Shown here one piece after another: positions 1 to 6,776 of a stretch of DNA of 12,017 bases. The first letter of the stretch is position 1. The number at the start of each line of letters is the position of its first letter. Under the pieces are notes generated by a model that made no database searches, was not told the origin of the DNA, and saw nothing but the letters and a program-made list of their open reading frames with translations. This stretch comes from VGEM01 sp033764265 (lineage in GTDB: Bacteria > Pseudomonadota > Alphaproteobacteria > Rhodospirillales > Rhodospirillaceae). Position numbers and translations under genes: made by a program. The stretch is from contig JANRJB010000240.1 in the NCBI GenBank assembly GCA_033764265.1, positions 1 through 12,017 on the forward strand, written 5' to 3'.

Positions 1-12
1 AACTTTCGTTAA

Positions 13-31
13 GCGCGCGACAGGCGCGCGC
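13..31. other. GC-rich perfect hairpin
   Basis: GCGCGCG at 13-19 is an exact inverted repeat of CGCGCGC at 25-31, with the 5-base loop ACAGG. It could be the end of a transcript entering from the left, but no T-run follows on either strand, so intrinsic termination is uncertain. A 7-bp GC stem can also arise by chance in DNA this rich in G+C. Confidence 0.35.
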
Positions 32-44
32 CAACCTCCATTAA

Positions 45-96
45 CCCTCTCCCCCCCTGCGGGCGAATGGGGGGCGAGGGCCGGGTGAGGGGGGAG
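45..96. repeat. dispersed-type palindromic repeat upstream of the SUMF1-like gene
   Basis: The left arm, C-rich at 45-57, pairs with the right arm GGGGGGCGAGGG at 69-80 with one mismatch, around a loop of about 12 bases. The right arm runs on as CCGGGTGAGGGGGGA to 95. This looks like the 'CCCTCTCCC.../GGGCGAGGGCCGGGTGAGGG' intergenic palindromes I know to be scattered through many proteobacterial genomes. Only one copy lies in this window, so the multicopy status is inferred. Its G-rich right end is the only ribosome-binding-like sequence ahead of the next gene, and it stands more than 30 bases from that gene's first canonical start codon. Confidence 0.6.
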
Positions 97-131
97 TCTC
101 AAAATTCCGTATCCTCGCGCTCATCTCGATC

Positions 132-1052
132 ATGCTTGCCACGCTCGTCTTGAGGTTGGAGTTGGCAAGCGCCGCCGACAAGTGGACGCCGGGCGCGGTG
201 TTCCAGGATTGCCGCCACTGTCCGGAGATGGTGGTGATCGGCCCCGGTGAATTCGTCATGGGCGCGCCGGTCGAAGAATCCGCGCGCGAAGGCGTCCCCA
301 ACGGCGGCGCCAACGAACGCCCGCGGCACCGCGTGCGCATCGCAAATGGCTTCGCCATGGCCAGGTACGAGATCACTCGCGCGCAGTTCGCGGCCTTTGT
401 CGAGGCCACCGGACGCACGATCGCGCCCGGCTGCACGGTACTGGCGCGCGATCGATTCGAGCCGCACGCCGACAAGTCCTGGCGCGCGCCTGGATTCGCG
501 CAGGGCGACGATCATCCGGTCGTCTGCGTCGGTTGGGACGACGCGCAAGCCTATGCCGCCTGGCTCGCGCAGACATCGGGCGCGGCCTATCGCCTGCCGT
601 CCGAGGCCGAGTGGGAATACGCCGCCCGCGCCGGCACACAGACCGCGCGCTTCTGGGGCGACGGGCGCGAGACCGCGTGCGCCTTCGCCAACGTCGCCGA
701 CCGCGACTTGATGGCGGCCCTGGCCCGCGAACCCGACGAGGCGCAACGCTTTCCCTGCCGCGACGGCCACGTGTACACGGCGCCGGTCGGGCGTTTCGGC
801 GCGAATGCCTTCGGGTTGTCGGACATGCTCGGCAACGTGCTGGAATGGACCGCCGACTGTTCCGCCGACACCCATGACGGCGCGCGCGACGACGGCGCGC
901 CGCGGCTGGGCGCTGCCGATTGCCACCATGTCGCGCGCGGCGGCGGCTGGCCCAACCGTGCCCTCAGCGTGCGGGCGGCCTGGCGCACCGGCGGGCCCGG
1001 CTACACGCGCAACGATCACCTCGGCCTCCGCGTCGCGCGCGATCTCGAATGA
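132..1052 (+). CDS. secreted SUMF1/formylglycine-generating-enzyme-like protein (catalytic cysteines absent)
   Basis: This 306-residue protein has the SUMF1 (FGE-sulfatase) fold. Signature segments in order are FQDC..CPEMVVIGPGEFVMG (24-44), the E-P-H-V region with YEITRAQF (79-86), PVVCVGWDDAQAY (129-141), YRLPSEAEWEYAARAGT (153-169), NAFGLSDMLGNVLEWT (225-240), RGGGW (269-273) and a closing GLRVAR. True FGE oxidises a target Cys or Ser to formylglycine using a Cys pair just after the RGG motif; here that stretch reads WPNRALSVRAAWR without Cys, so the oxidase chemistry is probably missing. Many bacterial members use this fold in other enzymes or for binding. The N-terminus is hydrophobic and ends in ASA-A, suggesting export. 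ATG 132 is the first canonical start, but the frame is open back to a stop at 42-44 and encodes KFRILALISI just before the ATG, which would complete a normal signal peptide. The real start is therefore unsure. The gene is followed 21 bp later by a methyltransferase gene on the same strand. Confidence 0.85.
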   Translation: MLATLVLRLELASAADKWTPGAVFQDCRHCPEMVVIGPGEFVMGAPVEESAREGVPNGGANERPRHRVRIANGFAMARYEITRAQFAAFVEATGRTIAPGCTVLARDRFEPHADKSWRAPGFAQGDDHPVVCVGWDDAQAYAAWLAQTSGAAYRLPSEAEWEYAARAGTQTARFWGDGRETACAFANVADRDLMAALAREPDEAQRFPCRDGHVYTAPVGRFGANAFGLSDMLGNVLEWTADCSADTHDGARDDGAPRLGAADCHHVARGGGWPNRALSVRAAWRTGGPGYTRNDHLGLRVARDLE

Positions 1053-1073
1053 CCGCGATGCCCGAGTAAACCG

Positions 1074-2588
1074 ATGGACGCCGCCGCCGGCTACGTGACC
1101 GAGATCGAGTATGTCGCGCGTTATTATCGCGAGCTCAACCCGCACCTGATGCGGCTGATCCTGGCCGTCAACGGACTGGCCGCGCCCGACACCACCGCAC
1201 CTTTCGCCTACATGGAGTTGGGCTTCGGCAAAGGCCTGTCGCTCGCCGCCCACGCCGCGGCCAATCCGCATGGGCGGTTCTACGGCGTCGACATCATCCC
1301 CGCGCACGTCGAGGGCGTGCAGGCCCTGTCGAGCGCCGCGGGCCTGCGCAACCTGGATGCGCGCGCCATCGGCTTCGCGCAGCTCGCGGGGCAGGATTAT
1401 CCCGACTTCGACATCATCGCGCTCCACGGCGTGTGGTCGTGGGTCAACGCCGAGAACCGCGCGCACATTGTCCGCTTCATCGCCGACCGCCTGAAGCCGG
1501 GCGGCATCGTCTACCTCAGCTACAACGCGCTGCCGGGCTGGGCGCCGGTGCTGCCGTTGCGCCAGGCGATGAAAACCGCCTTCGACCGCGCCGCGGGATC
1601 GGTCGAAGACCGGGTGCGCGCCGCGCTCGCTTTCGCCGACCAATTGCGGCAGACCGGCGCCAAGTATTTCAAGAACAACCCGCAGGCCGACCGCACGTTG
1701 ACGGAAATTCTGCCGATGGCGCCGTCGTATCTGGCGCACGAGTACTTCAACGCCGATTGGACGCCGTTCCATTTCGCCGACGTCGCGGCCGATCTGGCAT
1801 CGGCCGGTCTGTCCTTCGCCGGCCCGGCGCAAGTTCCCGCCAACATCACCGCGCTGAATTTCACGCCCGAGGCGCAGACGCTGTTGAAGGCCGCGCGGGA
1901 TCAGGTCGAAGCCGAGACCATCAAGGGCGTGCTGACCAACACCGGCTTCCGCCGCGACCTGTTCGTGCGCGCCGGGCGGCGCATGTCGCCCGCCGAGTCC
2001 GCCGCCGCGCTGGATGATGTCGCTTTCGCAGCATTGGTGCGCGTCGCGGACTATCCGGGGCTTGCGGTGACCACCGCGCTCGGCAAGTTCAAGGGCAAGA
2101 CGCCGATACACATCGGTCTGGTCGAGGCGCTGGCCGACGGTCCGATGACCCTGGGCGCGCTGCGCCACCTGCCGACCTTCGCCGCCGTGTCGGCCGAGGA
2201 GCTGGTCAATGCCGCGGTCTTTCTGGTTGCCGCGGGCGCGATCACCGTGGCCGGCGCCACCGTGACGCCGGAAGCGATCCGCGCCTGCCGCGCGCTCAAC
2301 GCCACACTGACCACGCCGCTCGAACGGGGTTTCGACAGCGGCATCCTGGTCTCGCCGGTCACCGGCGCGGCGCTCGAGCTTCAGATGCTCGACTACCTGT
2401 TCACGCTGACGCGCGCCGAGCCCGGCATCGAACGGGCGTTCGCGGCGTTGGCGGCGCGCGGCCAGACGGTGCAGCGCGACGGCCAGCCGTTGGCGGGCGA
2501 CGACACCCGTGCCGAACTGGTTCGCCGCCGCACGCTCTACGACGCTACGCGCGCGCCGGTGTTCAGGATGCTGGGGGTGGCGGACTAG
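1074..2588 (+). CDS. class I SAM-dependent methyltransferase with methyltransferase regulatory domain
   Basis: This protein has 504 residues. The N-terminal Rossmann-type methyltransferase shows motif I MELGFGKG (47-54), the acidic residue that binds the SAM ribose in YGVDIIP (D73), a motif IV-like region FDIIALHGVWSWV (112-124), and LKPGGIVYLSYN (140-151). It continues into the region typical of the methyltransferase regulatory domain family (PF10119), with PSYLAHEYFNADW (217-229). A long alpha-helical C-terminus (about 300-504) includes a possible winged-helix-like segment around 345-395. The substrate is unknown for this family and cannot be read from the sequence. There is no signal peptide, so it is probably cytosolic. 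ATG 1074 gives the full N-terminus; a GTG at 1096 (VTEIEYV) is an alternative and fits the family's usual start well. The Shine-Dalgarno site is weak. It follows the SUMF1-like gene closely and may share its transcript. Its stop lies 3 bp from the stop of the convergent gene at 2592. Confidence 0.85.
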   Translation: MDAAAGYVTEIEYVARYYRELNPHLMRLILAVNGLAAPDTTAPFAYMELGFGKGLSLAAHAAANPHGRFYGVDIIPAHVEGVQALSSAAGLRNLDARAIGFAQLAGQDYPDFDIIALHGVWSWVNAENRAHIVRFIADRLKPGGIVYLSYNALPGWAPVLPLRQAMKTAFDRAAGSVEDRVRAALAFADQLRQTGAKYFKNNPQADRTLTEILPMAPSYLAHEYFNADWTPFHFADVAADLASAGLSFAGPAQVPANITALNFTPEAQTLLKAARDQVEAETIKGVLTNTGFRRDLFVRAGRRMSPAESAAALDDVAFAALVRVADYPGLAVTTALGKFKGKTPIHIGLVEALADGPMTLGALRHLPTFAAVSAEELVNAAVFLVAAGAITVAGATVTPEAIRACRALNATLTTPLERGFDSGILVSPVTGAALELQMLDYLFTLTRAEPGIERAFAALAARGQTVQRDGQPLAGDDTRAELVRRRTLYDATRAPVFRMLGVAD

Positions 2589-2591
2589 GTT

Positions 2592-2978
2592 TCACTGGCT
2601 GCGCTGCGTGCGGCATCCGTCCGCCCGAACCTGAATGAGAACGCGCGTCGGATCGCAGATGCTGACCGGCTCGACGCATCGTGCGGTTCCGCCGTCGGCC
2701 ACCGTGAGACGACCCTGATCGATACCCCAACTGTTGAGCTGCGCGCACCCGACGATGCCGGCCGGGCGGCGGTAAATCGTCTCGCCATCGGGCGTGACCT
2801 CGAACGCGATGAGGTTCCACGCGAAATCCCGGAACACGAAATCGTAACGGACCGATACCGTGCGGCCGCTCAGATTCGTGATCACGATCTCGGCCTTGTC
2901 GGCCGGTTGCGCCAAAGCCGGCGGACCCGACCCCGCCAGCGCCACGGCAATAATCATCGCGCACGTTCGTCTTGCCAT
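2592..2978 (-). CDS. small secreted protein with four mature cysteines, unknown function
   Basis: This protein has 128 residues. The N-terminus has basic residues (MARR), a hydrophobic core IIAVALAGS and a cleavage site after PALA (residue 23), giving a mature periplasmic or secreted protein of about 105 residues. The mature part starts with a beta-rich stretch (EIVITNLSGRTVSVRYDF) and contains four cysteines at 78, 101, 108 and 122, enough for two disulfides. I do not recognise a family. A GGGGA Shine-Dalgarno sequence lies 7 bases before the ATG on the minus strand, supporting this start. The gene lies 98 bp downstream of parE on the same strand, with a hairpin between them, so it probably has its own promoter there or relies on read-through. 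It is convergent with the methyltransferase gene, stop codons 3 bp apart, leaving no room for a terminator between them. Confidence 0.7.
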   Translation of the reverse strand: MARRTCAMIIAVALAGSGPPALAQPADKAEIVITNLSGRTVSVRYDFVFRDFAWNLIAFEVTPDGETIYRRPAGIVGCAQLNSWGIDQGRLTVADGGTARCVEPVSICDPTRVLIQVRADGCRTQRSQ

Positions 2979-3034
2979 CGGTCTGTCCCCGCTCGGCTGT
3001 ACCGGTGCAAGACATCACGGCCGCGAGGCGCGCC

Positions 3035-3058
3035 GCACCTGTCAGAACCGACAGGCGC
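3035..3058 (-). terminator. stem-loop just after parE
   Basis: Read on the minus strand, GCGCCTGTC pairs with GACAGGTGC (nine pairs, one of them G-U) around the 6-base loop GGTTCT. The stem begins about 18 bases after the parE stop codon, the usual place for a terminator. No T-run follows, so it may be a weak terminator, an mRNA 3' end stabiliser, or chance. Confidence 0.4.
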
Positions 3059-3076
3059 ACGGCGCGAAGCGGGCGC

Positions 3077-5074
3077 TCAAATGTCCAGTTCGCCCGCGAA
3101 CTTGGCGCGTTCCTGGATGAACTTGAAGCGCTCCTCGGGCTTGCGGCCCATCAGCTGCTCGACCAGCCTGGCGGTGGCCTTGGCCTCGGCGCGCTCGTTC
3201 GGGTTCATGGCGTCGGGCAGCCGGACCTGCAGCAGGGTCCGCTTGGCCGGGTCCATCGTGGTTTCTTTCAGGTGCGCCGGCGGCATTTCGCCCAGGCCCT
3301 TGAAGCGGCTGACCTCGACCTTGGCGCGGGCGTCGAACGCGGTCTTGATCAGGCGCTCCTTGTCGGCGTCGTCCATGGCGTAGATCGACGTGCCCTTCTG
3401 CGTCAGCCGGTAAAGCGGCGGTAGCGCCAGGTACAGATGGCCCTTTTCGATCAGCTTGGGCATCTCGCGGTAGAAGAACGTCATCAGCAGGCTGGCGATG
3501 TGCGCGCCGTCCACGTCGGCGTCGGTCATGATGATGATCTTCTCGTAGCGCAGCTTGCTTTCGTCGAACTTGTCGCGGATGCCGCAGCCCAGCGCCTCGA
3601 TCAGGTCCTGCAGTTCCTGGTTGGCGCGCAGCTTGTCGTCGGAGGCCGAGGCGACGTTCAGGATTTTCCCGCGCAGCGGCAGGATCGCCTGGGTCTCGCG
3701 GCTGCGCGCGCTCTTGGCCGAGCCGCCGGCGCTGTCGCCCTCGACGATGAACAGTTCGGTGCCCGCGGCCTCGGCCTTGCTGCAGTCGGCCAGCTTGCCG
3801 GGCAGGCGCAGCTTCTTGGTCGCGGTCTTGCGGCTGAGGTCCTTGTCCTGCTTTTTGCGCAGGCGCTCCTCGGCGTTCTGCACGGCGAGGTCGAGGATGA
3901 TCTCGGCGGTTTCCGGGTTACCCGACAGCCAGTGGTCGAAATGGTCCTTGACCACCGCCTCCACCGCGCGTTGGGCGTTGACCGACACCAGCTTTTCCTT
4001 GGTCTGGCCCTGGAACTGCGGGTCGCGGATGAACACCGACAGCATCATGCAGGCGCCGCCCCACAGGTCCTCGCCGGTGACGGCGGCGACTTTCTTGTTG
4101 TTGACCAGCTCGCCGTAGGCCTTGAGGGCGCGCAGCAGCGCGGTGCGGAAGCCCTGTTCGTGGGTGCCGCCCTCGGGCGTGGGTACGGTGTTGCAGTAGG
4201 AATTGAGGAACCCTTCGCCGTCCCCGCTGTCGTCCTGGGGCCAGCACATCGCCCATTCGACGCGGCCGTCTTCGTCGCTGAACTTGGCGTTCCCCGCGAA
4301 CACCGCGTCGGCGACCTTCTTGCGGCCATTGGTGGCGTGCGCCAGATAATCGGTCAGGCCGTTGGGGAAGTGGATTTCGTCCTGCTCGGGCACGTCGTCG
4401 ACGCCCTTGAGCAGGCTGGGGTCGCACGACCACTTGATGCGCACGCCCTCGAACAAATAGGCCTTGGAGCGCGCCATGCGATAGGCGACGGCCGGGCTGA
4501 AGCGCGCCTTGTCGCCGAAAATCTTGGCGTCGGGCACGAACGTGACGCGGGTGCCGCGTCGGTTGGACGGACCGACCTTGACAAGCTTGGTCTTCGGCGC
4601 GCCGCGGCTGAAGCTCTGCTGCCAGGCGACGCGGTCGCGCGACACCTCGACCTGAAGCGATTCGGACAACGCGTTGACGACGCTGACGCCGACGCCGTGC
4701 AGGCCGCCGGAGGTCTGGTAGACCTTGCCGGCGAATTTGCCGCCCGAGTGCAGCGTGGTCATGATCACTTCCAGCGCCGACTTGTTCTTGAACTTGGGAT
4801 GCGGGTCGATCGGGATGCCGCGTCCGTTGTCGCGGACCGTCACCTCGTTGCCTTGGCCGAGATGCACCTCGATGATGCCGGCATGGCCAGCCACCGCCTC
4901 GTCCATGGCGTTGTCGAGCACCTCGGCGATCAGATGATGCATCGCCTTTTCGTCGGTGCCGCCGATGTACATGCCGGGACGCCGGCGCACGGGCTCCAGG
5001 CCCTCGAGCACCTCGATGTCCTTGGCGGTGTAGTCGCCCTTCTTGGCGGCGGCGGTCTGGAACAGGTCGGCCAT
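3077..5074 (-). CDS. parE: DNA topoisomerase IV subunit B
   Basis: ParE is the ATPase subunit of topoisomerase IV, which with ParC decatenates daughter chromosomes and relaxes supercoils. From the chosen start the protein has 665 residues, normal for the family. The GHKL ATPase domain shows EVLDNAMDEA (51-60), DNGRGIP (82-88) and GGLHGVG (123-129). The transducer domain carries the QTK loop (357-359), whose lysine contacts ATP. The TOPRIM domain has EGDSAGG (445-451) and the metal-binding DADVD (518-522). The C-terminal part holds RFKGLGEMPP (590-599). ParE is favoured over GyrB by the length (GyrB is usually about 800 residues) and the absence of the GyrB-specific insert; the assignment to ParE is by family resemblance. 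The frame extends upstream to a TTG at 5116, but the family alignment begins after the ATG at 5074 (MADLFQ). No convincing Shine-Dalgarno precedes that ATG; a TATACT hexamer lies 6 bases away. It is divergent from the thioesterase gene. Confidence 0.95.
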   Translation of the reverse strand: MADLFQTAAAKKGDYTAKDIEVLEGLEPVRRRPGMYIGGTDEKAMHHLIAEVLDNAMDEAVAGHAGIIEVHLGQGNEVTVRDNGRGIPIDPHPKFKNKSALEVIMTTLHSGGKFAGKVYQTSGGLHGVGVSVVNALSESLQVEVSRDRVAWQQSFSRGAPKTKLVKVGPSNRRGTRVTFVPDAKIFGDKARFSPAVAYRMARSKAYLFEGVRIKWSCDPSLLKGVDDVPEQDEIHFPNGLTDYLAHATNGRKKVADAVFAGNAKFSDEDGRVEWAMCWPQDDSGDGEGFLNSYCNTVPTPEGGTHEQGFRTALLRALKAYGELVNNKKVAAVTGEDLWGGACMMLSVFIRDPQFQGQTKEKLVSVNAQRAVEAVVKDHFDHWLSGNPETAEIILDLAVQNAEERLRKKQDKDLSRKTATKKLRLPGKLADCSKAEAAGTELFIVEGDSAGGSAKSARSRETQAILPLRGKILNVASASDDKLRANQELQDLIEALGCGIRDKFDESKLRYEKIIIMTDADVDGAHIASLLMTFFYREMPKLIEKGHLYLALPPLYRLTQKGTSIYAMDDADKERLIKTAFDARAKVEVSRFKGLGEMPPAHLKETTMDPAKRTLLQVRLPDAMNPNERAEAKATARLVEQLMGRKPEERFKFIQERAKFAGELDI

Positions 5075-5127
5075 TGTGTCAGTATACCCGGATTCGGCGT
5101 GGCAGAGACCAGCCAAAGTGTGTAGGG

Positions 5128-5145
5128 TCTTGATCTACCACAAGA
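5128..5145. promoter_or_regulatory. inverted repeat in the parE/thioesterase divergent promoter region
   Basis: TCTTG at 5128-5132 is an exact inverted repeat of CAAGA at 5141-5145, separated by 8 bases, in the A+T-richer middle of the 101-bp divergent intergenic region. The geometry (18 bp overall, half-sites about one helical turn apart) would suit a dimeric regulator. Five-base arms occur often by chance and no regulator family can be named. Confidence 0.25.
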
Positions 5146-5175
5146 TATTGTTTGGGCAAGCCTGGGACAACGGCC

Positions 5176-5571
5176 ATGACCAGCGCGGCGACCCCACTCA
5201 CCCAGCCGACCGGCGAGTTGTCGCTGCGGGTGCTAGCCATGCCGGCCGATACCAATCCGGCCGGTTACATCTTCGGCGGCTGGGCGGTCGGGCAGATGGA
5301 CATGGCCGGGGCGATGCACGCCGCTTCGATCACCGGCACGCGCGTGGTCACGGTGGCGATCGACGCCATGAAGTTTCATAAGCCGGTGAACGTCGGCGAC
5401 GAGGTGTCGTGCTACACCAGCGTCGCGCGCACCGGGCGCACCTCGATTGCGCTCAACATCCAGATGTGGGTGCGCCGCGCCCGCCACGGCGATCCGGTGC
5501 ATGTCACAGACGGCACGTTCACCTATGTGGCGCTGGACGAAGCCGGCGCGCCGACGCCGGTGCGGCGCTAA
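5176..5571 (+). CDS. acyl-CoA thioesterase, YciA-type hotdog fold
   Basis: This 131-residue protein closely follows the YciA/BACH-type hotdog thioesterases that hydrolyse acyl-CoA to free acid and CoA in the cytoplasm. Signature segments are LAMPADTNPAGYIFGGW (20-36), QMDMAGAMHA (40-49) containing the conserved acidic residue D42, MKFHKPVNVGDEV (65-77), SIALNIQMWVRR (90-101) and the terminal FTYVALDEAG. Length matches the family (about 130 residues). ATG 5176 is chosen: the conserved region starts soon after it, and GGGA lies 8 bases upstream. The frame could extend to a TTG at 5152, but this adds eight unconserved residues and has no better ribosome site. The gene is divergent from parE and converges on the exported methyltransferase gene, stop codons 3 bp apart. 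Substrate chain length cannot be judged. yciA is the Escherichia coli relative; orthology is not proven, so no symbol is given. Confidence 0.9.
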   Translation: MTSAATPLTQPTGELSLRVLAMPADTNPAGYIFGGWAVGQMDMAGAMHAASITGTRVVTVAIDAMKFHKPVNVGDEVSCYTSVARTGRTSIALNIQMWVRRARHGDPVHVTDGTFTYVALDEAGAPTPVRR

Positions 5572-5574
5572 ACC

Positions 5575-6750
5575 TCAGCCCTGCAGCACCGCCATGATGT
5601 TCGAGCTGGCGCCCGCCTTCGAGGCCGGGTTGCCGCTGACGGTGAAACCGCGCCCGGCCAGCTCGGCCGGGTAGTCGGTGGCGACGTGGTCCATCATCCA
5701 CACTTCGTAGTTCCAGCGCGTGTTCCACCACTGCCAGAAGCCGTGGTAGCCGGTCAGCTTGGGGCGGTTGTCGCGGATCTCGATGGGATAGAACACGCCG
5801 CCCGGGCGCAGGATGCGCGCGGTCTCGTCCATGATTGCCTTGTTGGCCGGGCCGCTGACTTCGTGGAACAGCAGGAACGAGGTGACGATGTCGAAGTGAC
5901 CATCGGGGAATTTCGACTCTTCGGCCAGGCGCTGGGCGAAGTTGGCGCCGTTGCCGATCTGATTGGCGCGTGTGTGGGCGAAGCGCACCATCGGCCCGCC
6001 GACGTCGATGCCCCACACCTCGGCGTCGGGGAAGCGTTCCTTCAGGCCCATCGTCAGCCGGCCGTCGCCGCAACCCATGTCGAGGATACGGCGCACGCGG
6101 CCGTCGGCCGGCACCGGGGTCTGCATGGCGAGCGCCTTGTGCAGTTCGTCCTGGTCGTTGCGCCGCATCCAGAAATTGTTGGTGCCGTGGTAGTAGATGT
6201 AGCCGGCGAACGGGTCGCCGACATAGCCGCCCGGCTGATTGTGGATTTCCTCCGCCGTGTAGGGCGGTATGTGCATCGTCGGATTCAGCTCCAGCCGGCC
6301 GGGGCCGACGTTGTCGTTGGCGTCCATCTCGGAGAGCAGCGCGTCCGCATTGGCGTAGGCCGACATCTGCAGCTCGCGCCACATCTGCTGCTGGCCGCGC
6401 ACGTATTGATAGGCGTTCTGCGCCAACACCGGATCGTTCTCCATCAAGGCGATGGTGCGCGCCAGCGGGATCTCGTCCGACGGCCTGAAGCCGTTGGCGG
6501 TGAGAATTTCAACCGCGCGCTTCTCGGCCGCCTTCTTCAGGTCGCCGTTCAGCCAGATGCGGTGCGAGGTCAGGAACTCGTCGCGCGACTGCAGGTCGAG
6601 TTCCGGCAAGCGCTCCCAGCGGCCGATGGTGCCGCGCGGGGCGAAGTCGGCATGCGGATGCGCGCCGGTGGCGGCGCGCGCCAGTTGCGCGAACGATGGG
6701 ACCAGGATTGCCGCGGCGGTGCCGGCGAACAGGTGGCGGCGCGAGATCAT
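5575..6750 (-). CDS. Tat-exported class I SAM-dependent methyltransferase-like protein (copy A)
   Basis: This protein has 391 residues. It begins with a twin-arginine signal peptide: SRRHLF (3-8), then a hydrophobic core to PSFAQLARA, with cleavage predicted after residue 26. Residues 27-210 form a conserved region shared with the neighbouring copy, with LELNP (153-157), QPGGYVGDPFAG (172-183) and GTNNF (189-193). The Rossmann methyltransferase follows: motif I ILDMGCGDG (222-230), WGIDVGGPMV (246-255) with the acidic D249, FDIVTSFLLFHEV (286-298) and LRPGGVFYP (314-322). All SAM-binding motifs look intact, so methyl transfer is plausible, but the substrate is unknown. Export is odd because SAM is made in the cytoplasm. 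The ATG is preceded by AAAGGA 7 bases away. It lies 26 bp downstream of copy B and is probably co-transcribed with it. The general class is secure; periplasmic location rests on the signal peptide alone. Confidence 0.85.
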   Translation of the reverse strand: MISRRHLFAGTAAAILVPSFAQLARAATGAHPHADFAPRGTIGRWERLPELDLQSRDEFLTSHRIWLNGDLKKAAEKRAVEILTANGFRPSDEIPLARTIALMENDPVLAQNAYQYVRGQQQMWRELQMSAYANADALLSEMDANDNVGPGRLELNPTMHIPPYTAEEIHNQPGGYVGDPFAGYIYYHGTNNFWMRRNDQDELHKALAMQTPVPADGRVRRILDMGCGDGRLTMGLKERFPDAEVWGIDVGGPMVRFAHTRANQIGNGANFAQRLAEESKFPDGHFDIVTSFLLFHEVSGPANKAIMDETARILRPGGVFYPIEIRDNRPKLTGYHGFWQWWNTRWNYEVWMMDHVATDYPAELAGRGFTVSGNPASKAGASSNIMAVLQG

Positions 6751-6776
6751 GACGGGATCCTTTCAGCGAAATTCGG

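Noticed and set aside
132..1052. EgtB-type ergothioneine synthase with the adjacent methyltransferase as EgtD
   Set aside because: The protein has only the SUMF1 part, no DinB-like N-terminal domain, and appears secreted; the methyltransferase has PF10119-type motifs rather than EgtD ones.
99..2168. 689-codon open frame on the minus strand opposite the SUMF1-like and methyltransferase genes
   Set aside because: It spans two genes with clear family motifs on the plus strand, has arginine/glycine-rich unstructured composition, and has no ribosome site.
5075..5116. N-terminal extension of ParE from a TTG at 5116
   Set aside because: The added residues are not part of the ParE family and no ribosome site precedes the TTG.
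3437..5125. 562-codon open frame on the plus strand opposite parE
   Set aside because: It lies entirely antisense to a fully conserved parE; GC3 bias keeps the opposite frame free of stops. The translation is low-complexity and matches no family.
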